Position numbers and translations under genes: made by a program. 5,285 nt of DNA, taken from Candidatus Eiseniibacteriota bacterium. Lineage in GTDB: Bacteria; JAFGKV01. Positions 1-5,285 of this stretch are shown here, piece by piece; the first letter of the stretch is position 1; each line of letters opens with the position of its first letter. Below the pieces are notes generated by a model, which was not told the origin of the DNA, searched no databases, and saw only the letters and a program-made list of their open reading frames with translations. The stretch is from positions 1 through 5,285 of the forward strand of contig JALOPK010000252.1 in assembly GCA_025453925.1 (NCBI GenBank), given 5' to 3'.

Positions 1-87
1 GATCTTCGGGAAAGCAGAGGCCACAGTAGCCAGAGCCAGCGTCACCGTAAGGACTCCCATCAGTGCGAGAACGCGTCTACTCCTCAT
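1..87 (-). CDS. N-terminus of a second exported protein (partial, cut by window edge)
   Basis: Twenty-nine codons are visible and the frame is open to the left edge. Translation from ATG 87 begins MRSRRVLALMG, continues with a hydrophobic stretch rich in Leu, Val, Thr and Ala, and ends VASA-FPKI. This is a classical signal peptide: basic start, hydrophobic core of about 17 residues, and an A-x-A cleavage site after residue 25. The SRRVLA stretch loosely resembles a twin-arginine motif but lacks a strong consensus, so Sec export is the default reading. The gene overlaps the end of the upstream gene by 11 bases in another frame and has its own strong ribosome binding site, so it is very probably the next gene of the same operon. 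Nothing of the mature protein can be identified. Confidence 0.75.
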   Translation of the reverse strand, partial: MRSRRVLALMGVLTVTLALATVASAFPKI

Positions 88-946
88 CGGCATACCTCCC
101 CAGCTCGCCGTCCTTCAAGAACCGGTCAACTTCATCTTCGGTGGGAACGGGGCCAAGGTACACCGAACCGGTTCCTCCGGTACTCACCACCTTTGATGAC
201 TTGAAAGCGGCGGATGAGCCCGCCGTCTCGGCGTACTCACCGTCATCCGAGCCGACGAGTTGTCCCAACGGCTTGGAGAGATCAGCGAGCTTGAGGCCGC
301 CTTCGTTCTCCACGACGAAAAGATCGTCTGAGAGAGAATCGCGGCGGAAGCGGAGCCGTTCGAGGATCACCAGGGGAGATGCCCCCCGCCCGGACACGAC
401 GGCCGAACTCCACGGGCTTTTCCCGCCATCGTGGCGGAAGGCGATACGCGCGGACGTGCTGCCGTCCCAAAGGGGGCGCGACAGGGTACGGACAACCAGC
501 GACTCGGGTGCGCCGTTTCCCATAAGGGTGAGGTACCCGCGGCCCAGCGCGCACTCAATCTGAAGCCTGGTCCCGCTCTGCGCGGATGGAACCCACAGCG
601 GCACAAGCAGATCCGTCAGGAGATAGAGCTCGGCCATGGTCAGTTTGGGCCCGGGAGCGAACTCGCTGGGGCGGCCACCCATGAACTTCACGACTCCCTT
701 GCCTGTCCACAACAGCTCCTCGGGACCGGGAGGGACTGTCCCCGTGGAACGTCGGTTGATCACGCGTACTTTGGCTTCTTTGGCGAGAACACGACCCTCC
801 CAGAGGGGCCGGGAACCCGTTCCGGGCAGGATTCTCAACTCACAGGTCGCTCCATCTCCTGCAAACAGCGCCGCCGTCGCGGTGGGCCAGGAACCGGCCC
901 ACGACGGGCTGACCAGAATGCATGCCAGCGTTGCGAGTACTCTCAT
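77..946 (-). CDS. Exported protein of unknown function
   Basis: A 289-residue protein that I do not recognise as any named family. The N-terminus MRVLATLACILVSPSWAGSW reads as a short Sec signal peptide with likely cleavage near residue 17 (SWA/GS). There is no convincing lipobox, since C9 sits in the hydrophobic core and not after a lipobox. No further membrane helix is evident, so the mature protein is probably periplasmic or secreted. The mature part has two cysteines (C35 in ATCELRI, C132 in QIECALG) that could form a disulfide. The heptad SRPLW(E/D)G occurs twice, at 45-51 and 156-162, each followed within about 15 residues by a strand-like stretch, which hints at an internal duplication. 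The C-terminus is acidic. The start ATG directly abuts the channel stop codon and has a strong ribosome binding site, so it is translated with the cyclase and channel. A role as periplasmic partner of the CHASE2 sensor is possible but rests only on location. Confidence 0.85.
   Translation of the reverse strand: MRVLATLACILVSPSWAGSWPTATAALFAGDGATCELRILPGTGSRPLWEGRVLAKEAKVRVINRRSTGTVPPGPEELLWTGKGVVKFMGGRPSEFAPGPKLTMAELYLLTDLLVPLWVPSAQSGTRLQIECALGRGYLTLMGNGAPESLVVRTLSRPLWDGSTSARIAFRHDGGKSPWSSAVVSGRGASPLVILERLRFRRDSLSDDLFVVENEGGLKLADLSKPLGQLVGSDDGEYAETAGSSAAFKSSKVVSTGGTGSVYLGPVPTEDEVDRFLKDGELGRYADEE
95..101 (-). promoter_or_regulatory. Ribosome binding site of the left-edge exported protein gene
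   Basis: GGGGAGG on the minus strand lies 7 bases before ATG 87. An in-frame ATG at 93 is only 1 base from the motif and so is too close, which makes 87 the better start. The site lies inside the end of the 289-residue protein gene. Confidence 0.75.
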
Positions 947-2560
947 CTATTCGTTCCCTCCTCCCGCGGTCGGACCTTTGCGTTTGACGTTACCACCGGG
1001 CCCTTTCCGCGTCAAGCCGCGCAGAATGCCGACGCCGAGGAGAGTCTCCATGGTCGAACGGACCCAGCTCTTGTCCCTCTCGGGAGGAAGATCCTCAGCC
1101 GACTTGCCCGATGCGGCGAGACGCTGGCGATTCATCTCCAACCTGGCGTGGACGATATCCGTCAAGGCCTCCAGGATAGCGCCATTGGCCTCGATGACGA
1201 GCTTGAATGCATCGCGGTTGACGACCGCGACGAGGCAATCCTCAGCGGCGCGGACTGTCGCGTTCCGGGACTCCCCGGTCAGCAGACTCATCTCACCGAA
1301 GTAGTCATGCCGTCCCAACACCGCGACCTCGATTTCGGATCCCCGCTCGTTGCGGATCAACACCCCGGCGCTGCCCTGCAGGATGATGTAGAAGCAGTCG
1401 CCTGACTCGCCCTGCGTCACGAGATTCTCTCCCGAGGCGTAGCTCTGCAGCCCAACCTCGGGCGCGAGACGCTCCATGTCGGGCTCGCTGAGGGGCTGCA
1501 GGATCGCCACCTTGCGCAAGGCCTCCAGGATATCCGCCCGCATCCGACGGCCCTTGTCATCCGATTCCTTCCTGGACAACGGCCTCAGCGTGACGTCGCG
1601 AATCGGGAACGGGATCTCGATGCCGTGCCTGCGGAAGTAGTACCACACCCGCGCTCTCACCGCGTCCTGGATAACGTCGCGCTTACGGAAGTCATCGATC
1701 CAGAACCGAAGCTCGTATCCCACGGAGAAATCATCGTAGGTCCTGAGGAGCACATCCGGAGCGGGGTCGGTGAGAACGCCGTGACGCGCCGCGTCCCTGG
1801 CGAGCTCCAGTAGTACCTGCTTCACCTTGTTCGGGGGCGCCGCGTAGCTCACGCCGACGGGAAAGCGCTCGCGGTGGAGTCGCGCCGGCTTTGAGTAGTT
1901 CACCAGTTGACCCTCGGCGAGCACGCTGTTGGGAACGACAACGTAGTCATTGTCGCGCGTCCAGATGCGCGTGGCTCTCCAGCTCATCTGGTCGACCATT
2001 CCCTCCTTGTCACCCACCTGAATCCAATCGCCCACTTCGAACGGTTTCTCCACGAAGATGGTGATACCCGCCAGAATGTTGTTGAGGGTGCTCTGGAGAG
2101 CGAGCCCGACCACTGCGGAAAGAATGGCGCTGGTAGTGAGAAGTGATCCGAGTCCGACGCCGAACCCCACCTTCAAGACCGCCATGACCACGATCACGAT
2201 GAGCAGCACGCGGATGATGTCCCGCAGGATCATCGGGAAACTCTGGCGCCGGGACGCCGGCACCATCCAGGCGAAGAGAAATGGCTCGAGAGTCTGCACG
2301 AGCAGCACGAGAACCCACAGCGCCAGAATGCCATTCACCGCGCGCAGGGTGCCGGGTTCCGTCAACGGGTGGACGGGGCCGAGGAGTCGTGGGTCGGCCA
2401 GCACCCCCAGCACCAGTCGGACAAGGGTGGTGAGCACGACCAGGGAGGACAGGTTCTTCCCCTTCTGCACCCGCAGGCCGCCGTAGATGATCGCCCGGAC
2501 AACGAGCATACCGACCACTATGCCCATGGATATGACGAGGGATGTACCCCACTCAGGCAT
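947..2560 (-). CDS. MscS-family channel with C-terminal cyclic-nucleotide-binding domain (bCNG type)
   Basis: A 537-residue inner-membrane channel of the small-conductance mechanosensitive (MscS) superfamily, fused to a cytoplasmic cyclic-nucleotide-binding domain. This architecture is known as bCNG. Four membrane helices are predicted at about 5-26, 37-55, 77-98 and 110-134. The pore-lining helix and start of the beta domain follow at about 137-184 and match the family well (VVGLALQSTLNNILAGITIFVEKPFEVGDWI is spread over 150-180). The MscS beta and alpha/beta domains run to about 321. The nucleotide-binding domain spans about 347-471, with a phosphate-binding cassette at 421-438 (FGEMSLL, then ESRNATVRA). 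E423 and R432, which contact the cyclic phosphate in this fold, are present. A basic Gly-rich tail follows (about 480-537). The channel probably gates or is modulated by the cAMP made by the overlapping upstream cyclase (inference). Whether it also responds to membrane tension cannot be told; some bCNG proteins are reported to respond poorly. The start is chosen by its ribosome binding site. The stop TAG directly abuts the next ATG. Confidence 0.94.
   Translation of the reverse strand: MPEWGTSLVISMGIVVGMLVVRAIIYGGLRVQKGKNLSSLVVLTTLVRLVLGVLADPRLLGPVHPLTEPGTLRAVNGILALWVLVLLVQTLEPFLFAWMVPASRRQSFPMILRDIIRVLLIVIVVMAVLKVGFGVGLGSLLTTSAILSAVVGLALQSTLNNILAGITIFVEKPFEVGDWIQVGDKEGMVDQMSWRATRIWTRDNDYVVVPNSVLAEGQLVNYSKPARLHRERFPVGVSYAAPPNKVKQVLLELARDAARHGVLTDPAPDVLLRTYDDFSVGYELRFWIDDFRKRDVIQDAVRARVWYYFRRHGIEIPFPIRDVTLRPLSRKESDDKGRRMRADILEALRKVAILQPLSEPDMERLAPEVGLQSYASGENLVTQGESGDCFYIILQGSAGVLIRNERGSEIEVAVLGRHDYFGEMSLLTGESRNATVRAAEDCLVAVVNRDAFKLVIEANGAILEALTDIVHARLEMNRQRLAASGKSAEDLPPERDKSWVRSTMETLLGVGILRGLTRKGPGGNVKRKGPTAGGGNE
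956..965 (-). promoter_or_regulatory. Ribosome binding site of the 289-residue exported protein gene
   Basis: GGGAGGAGGG on the minus strand lies 9 bases before ATG 946, within the last codons of the channel gene. It supports the start that yields a clean signal peptide. Confidence 0.8.
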
Positions 2561-4523
2561 CGCCAACCTCCCCATATGCGGGCTCGAACAGCTCCACCTC
2601 CTGTTGCCGACCACGAATCTTGCTAGATCCATGAGGCGAAAAACGGATGTTGGTCCGAACGCTCTCGAGCGTGGTCTTCGTGACGAGTATGCTGGTGTTG
2701 AGCTCCTTGTTCAGCGCTTGAACCCTGCTGGCGGTGTTTACCGTATCGCCGATGGCGGTATACTCCATGCGCTCCTTGCTGCCGATGCTCCCGACCACTG
2801 CAGGCCCCGTGTTGATCCCAACGCCAAGACGCAGGGCGGGCCATCCCCGTTCAGTCCAGCGCGCATTCAGCTCGTTGAGTCTCTCGATCATTGCCAACCC
2901 CGTCTGCACGGCGCGGTCGGCGTGGTCGGGAACGTGGCCCGGAGCTCCGTAGAAGACCATCATCCCGTCACCGAGGAACTTGTCCAGCGTCCCCCCGTGG
3001 GCAAAAACCTCACCGACCATGACGCTGAGAAACTCGTCGAGGATGGCGACGACCTCCTCCGGCGTCTTGGTTTCGGAGAGTGTCGTGAAGCCTCGGATGT
3101 CGCAGAAAAGGACCGTGATTTCACGTTGCTCTCCCTTGAGCCTGACTTCACTTGGATCACGGAGCAGTTCCTCCACGACCTGCCGGCTCACGTAGCGGGA
3201 GAAGGTTCGACGGTATCGCCGCTTCTCCCGGCCTTCCGAGAGATACAGTGCGACGACGTGCCCGGCGATTCCCAACGCCAGCGCCAGAAGCGGAAGCGAC
3301 AAGCCCATCCACCACCCCTGATCCAGCATCGCCACGCACACCGCCGCGTAGACGCCGCCAAGCAGCGCCGATGACCCCAAACCAATCGGGGTGGACCAAC
3401 GCCGCAACGCGACGCCGGCGAAAACCGCCAACGCCCCGGCAACGAGCACGGCGGCGCCGGGCCATGCAATCCGGACAAAAGCGCCGGCGAGTATGTTCTC
3501 CAGCGCGGTGGCCTGGATCTCGACGCCCGGCACGCTGGTCCCCATGGGACAGGACACGAGATCGAAGAGCCCTGAGGCAGTCAGCGCGATGATCACCATG
3601 CGGCCCTCAAATACCTCCGGAGTCACCGGCGGCAGTGTGCCGTTCCGCCAGTGGGGCTGCGTGCCCTCTTCCTCCGCCAACGCGGCATGAAGTACCGACG
3701 AGAATGGTACCGGAGAGTGCGGCGTGGAGAACCGGAGCAACGCCTGCGCTCGAGCGTCGACGGGAATGCGAGGCCCTTGGTCCCCCAGCGCGACTTCGCC
3801 GTCGTCGCACCGCAGATCGGAGGAAGACGCCCCCTGCGTCCAGAGATACATCGCCACACTCAGTGCAGGCACCGACATGCCCTCACCGGAGAGCACGATG
3901 GGCACCCGCCGCGCGACGCCGTCCATGTCGCGTGGAACGTTGACATGTCCCAGGCAGTCGCACGCCTCGAGCAAGGCAGGAAAGGGAGTGATGAGTCGCT
4001 CATGAGGTTCCTGCTGCACTCCGCAAGGTACGCCGAATCTCTCCGAGACAACGGCGCGGATACTGTCGGGCGTGGCGAATCCGGTCCGGCCCAAAGCAGC
4101 CACCGAGTGGCAGTTGTTTCCGGCCAGCATGACGGCGCGGACCAGTCTGCGATCGTCTTCCGGGCTCGTCGCGCTCTCCACTGGGAAGTACAGGTCAAAT
4201 CCCACAACCTGTGCTCCCGCCCTCACCAGATAGTCGATCACGGGAGGATAGACGGATCTCGGCCACGGCCACTTGCCGAACTTGAAGGAATCAGCCCCGT
4301 ACGAGATGTCATCAACGGCGACGATCACGACCCTCGCCGAGTCGGGAACCGCCAGCGGCACCATGCGCTGTGCGGTGTCCATGAGCATGAGTTCCACACG
4401 CTGCATCGGTCGGGTGAGGGAGAGGAGTGCGGCCGCCATCACCGCAACGAGCGACACGGCCGCCAGTTCGACCCGTGGAGCCTTCAGGCGCCGTGCGGGA
4501 CGATTCTGCTGTCCCTTCTCCAT
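2553..4523 (-). CDS. CHASE2-domain membrane adenylate cyclase (class III)
   Basis: A 656-residue sensor cyclase expected to convert ATP to cAMP in the cytoplasm in response to an extracytoplasmic signal. Order of parts: short basic N-terminus; membrane helix about 18-37; CHASE2 sensor domain about 38-352, with typical pieces VVIVAVDD, GKWPWPRS, GAQVVGFDLYFP and GHVNVPRDMDGVARRVPIV; three membrane helices about 354-373, 378-400 and 405-428; linker RRTFSRYVSRQVVEELL; class III catalytic domain about 465-650. The catalytic residues look complete: metal-binding D475 (FCDIRGFT) and D519 (KFLGDGMMVFYG), purine-selecting K515 and T589 (EYTAIGDTVN), and transition-state N596 and R600. A Lys/Thr pair is typical of class IIIb adenylate, not guanylate, cyclases. 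The ligand of CHASE2 is unknown. The start is set by a strong ribosome binding site. The gene overlaps nadB by 40 bases and the downstream channel gene by 8 (ATGCCTGA), which points to co-expression with the channel. The sensor domain carries six cysteines including a CxC. Confidence 0.95.
   Translation of the reverse strand: MEKGQQNRPARRLKAPRVELAAVSLVAVMAAALLSLTRPMQRVELMLMDTAQRMVPLAVPDSARVVIVAVDDISYGADSFKFGKWPWPRSVYPPVIDYLVRAGAQVVGFDLYFPVESATSPEDDRRLVRAVMLAGNNCHSVAALGRTGFATPDSIRAVVSERFGVPCGVQQEPHERLITPFPALLEACDCLGHVNVPRDMDGVARRVPIVLSGEGMSVPALSVAMYLWTQGASSSDLRCDDGEVALGDQGPRIPVDARAQALLRFSTPHSPVPFSSVLHAALAEEEGTQPHWRNGTLPPVTPEVFEGRMVIIALTASGLFDLVSCPMGTSVPGVEIQATALENILAGAFVRIAWPGAAVLVAGALAVFAGVALRRWSTPIGLGSSALLGGVYAAVCVAMLDQGWWMGLSLPLLALALGIAGHVVALYLSEGREKRRYRRTFSRYVSRQVVEELLRDPSEVRLKGEQREITVLFCDIRGFTTLSETKTPEEVVAILDEFLSVMVGEVFAHGGTLDKFLGDGMMVFYGAPGHVPDHADRAVQTGLAMIERLNELNARWTERGWPALRLGVGINTGPAVVGSIGSKERMEYTAIGDTVNTASRVQALNKELNTSILVTKTTLESVRTNIRFSPHGSSKIRGRQQEVELFEPAYGEVGDA
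2567..2573 (-). promoter_or_regulatory. Ribosome binding site of the MscS-CNBD channel gene
   Basis: GGGGAGG on the minus strand lies 6 bases before ATG 2560, inside the end of the cyclase gene. It selects this ATG over the in-frame ATGs at 2632 and 2575, which have no comparable site and would add a poor, non-membrane N-terminal extension. Confidence 0.85.
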
Positions 4524-5285
4524 GTCGCTCCTCCCCGGTGAGGGTGATCCGTGTTGAAGTGGAGGCCGCGGGACTCCTTGCGCCAGGCCGCGCTCTCTGC
4601 GATCAGCCTGCCCGTCTGCAGGATGTTTCTGAGCTCCATGACCTCCCGGGCGGGAGTCTGCGACGCCAGCTCCCTGACCGGATGGGCAAGACGGTCGAGG
4701 AGAGTGATTGCATCGGTGATGCCGCGATCGGACCGCACGATGCCCACGTTGCGCCACATGCACTCGCGTGCCTCGACTCGAAGGTCCTCTGCCGCGCGCA
4801 CCGTGTCAGGTGCCCGGGCGTACGACGCGACCGTCTCGGGAGACGGAAGCCGGCGGGACGGACAAACCTCGCACATCGCCGAGACGGAGGCGGCAACCCT
4901 GGTGGCGAACACGATGGCCTCGAGCAGTGAGTTGCTTGCCAGCCGGTTGGCCCCGTGGAGCCCCGTGCAGGCAACCTCACCGCAGGCGAACAGCCCCGCG
5001 ACATCGGTCGCTCCCATCCCGTCGGTGGTCAACCCGCCGCAGAAGTAGTGGGCAGCGGGAACGACCGGGATCGGATCCCGGGTGAAGTCGACACCCGCGT
5101 CGAGGCATTTCCGGTAGATGCCCGGAAATCGATTTCGCGCGAAATCGTGATCAAGAACTGTCACATCGAGGTATACGCACGGCAAACCCCGCGCCTTCAT
5201 CTCCTGGTCGATGGCTCTGGCGACGATGTCCCGTGGCGCGAGTTCGCTGCGGGAATCATACCGATGCATGAACAAGGTGCCGTCG
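4484..5285 (-). CDS. nadB: L-aspartate oxidase NadB, C-terminal half (5' end outside window)
   Basis: FAD-dependent L-aspartate oxidase, a cytoplasmic enzyme that oxidises L-aspartate to iminoaspartate, the first step of de novo NAD synthesis; NadA then makes quinolinate. The reading frame is open to the right edge, with residues D-G-T before a TTG that is not the true start. About 267 codons are visible, roughly half the usual length of about 530 residues. Family motifs seen are ELAPRDIVARAI, PAAHYFCGG and GLHGANRLASNSLLEA. From knowledge of the E. coli enzyme, the Arg of LAPRD (codon 5231-5233), the His of AAHY (5048-5050) and the Arg of GANRLAS (4943-4945) match active-site residues, so the enzyme is probably active. 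The C-terminal helical region (MWRNVGIVRSD ... ESRGLHFNTDHP) is typical of the family. The last 40 bases overlap the cyclase start, so the two genes are probably co-transcribed. Succinate dehydrogenase/fumarate reductase flavoproteins are relatives, but the GANRLASNS and ESRGLH motifs favour NadB. Confidence 0.95.
   Translation of the reverse strand, partial: DGTLFMHRYDSRSELAPRDIVARAIDQEMKARGLPCVYLDVTVLDHDFARNRFPGIYRKCLDAGVDFTRDPIPVVPAAHYFCGGLTTDGMGATDVAGLFACGEVACTGLHGANRLASNSLLEAIVFATRVAASVSAMCEVCPSRRLPSPETVASYARAPDTVRAAEDLRVEARECMWRNVGIVRSDRGITDAITLLDRLAHPVRELASQTPAREVMELRNILQTGRLIAESAAWRKESRGLHFNTDHPHRGGATWRRDSRIVPHGA
4528..4536 (-). promoter_or_regulatory. Ribosome binding site of the CHASE2 cyclase gene
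   Basis: Reading the minus strand, GGGGAGGAG lies just before ATG 4523, with about 6 bases between GGAGG and the ATG. This site decides the start: the same frame is open upstream to 4763, but those 80 codons are Arg/Pro/His-rich and lie inside nadB, so they are out-of-frame shadow. The site lies within the nadB coding sequence, which suggests translational coupling. Confidence 0.85.
5125..5147. repeat. Nested palindromes inside nadB
   Basis: Two overlapping perfect palindromes are present: GAAATCGATTTC at 5125-5136, and an 18-base one, CGATTTCGCGCGAAATCG, at 5130-5147. The hexamer GAAATC therefore appears three times in alternating orientation. The stretch encodes part of HDFARNRFPGIY in NadB, a region conserved in the family, so it may be only a by-product of coding. 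It is AT-richer than its surroundings. Confidence 0.6.

Noticed and set aside
77-946. Lipoprotein reading of the 289-residue protein
   Set aside because: Cys9 lies inside the hydrophobic core with too short a segment before it and no good lipobox; ordinary signal-peptide cleavage near residue 17 fits better.
431-1405. Long plus-strand open frame (324 codons)
   Set aside because: It lies opposite the exported-protein and channel genes, crosses their junction, has no recognisable domain, and is the usual antisense shadow of high-GC coding DNA.
947-2560. Plain osmotic safety valve (MscS) without ligand control
   Set aside because: The fused nucleotide-binding domain has its key Glu and Arg, and the gene overlaps a cyclase gene, so a ligand-controlled role is more likely, although tension sensing is not excluded.
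2561-2632. 24-residue N-terminal extension of the channel
   Set aside because: It overlaps the cyclase C-terminus, which is needed for the end of its catalytic domain, and the best ribosome binding site precedes ATG 2560.
2487-3374. Plus-strand open frame (295 codons)
   Set aside because: It is antisense to the catalytic domain of the cyclase, whose motifs fix the true frame; it has no domain or ribosome binding site of its own.
3651-4541. Plus-strand open frame (296 codons)
   Set aside because: It is antisense to the CHASE2 domain and is His/Arg-rich with no recognisable fold; it is a shadow.
4524-4763. 80-residue N-terminal extension of the cyclase
   Set aside because: It is out of frame within nadB, low-complexity and Arg/Pro/His-rich, and a strong ribosome binding site sits directly before ATG 4523.

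Overview
The window is a fully coding, high-GC stretch (clearly above 60% G+C by eye). All genes lie on the minus strand and read from right to left. There are no intergenic gaps and no RNA genes, transposons or CRISPR arrays. The organism looks like a high-GC, Gram-negative-type bacterium, because it has two exported proteins with Sec-like signals, a CHASE2 sensor cyclase and an MscS-type channel. The exact phylum cannot be read from this sequence; a deep-branching environmental lineage would fit but is a guess.

In transcription order: (1) 5285-4484, the C-terminal half of L-aspartate oxidase (nadB), cut by the right edge. (2) 4523-2553, a membrane class III adenylate cyclase with an extracytoplasmic CHASE2 sensor domain. 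(3) 2560-947, an MscS-family channel with a C-terminal cyclic-nucleotide-binding domain. (4) 946-77, a 289-residue exported protein of unknown function. (5) 87-1, the first 29 codons of another exported protein, cut by the left edge. Junctions overlap by 40, 8, 0 and 11 bases. Each of the four visible starts has a strong GGAGG-type ribosome binding site lying inside the preceding gene, so one tightly coupled operon is very likely. Its promoter and terminator lie outside the window.

The main point of interest is that genes 2 and 3 look like a complete signalling circuit. The cyclase would sense an extracytoplasmic cue through CHASE2 and make cAMP in the cytoplasm. The neighbouring channel carries an intact-looking phosphate-binding cassette and could be opened or closed by that cAMP. 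Two exported proteins encoded immediately downstream are candidate periplasmic partners, and an NAD-synthesis gene lies immediately upstream. The domain calls are well supported by motifs; the circuit itself is inference.
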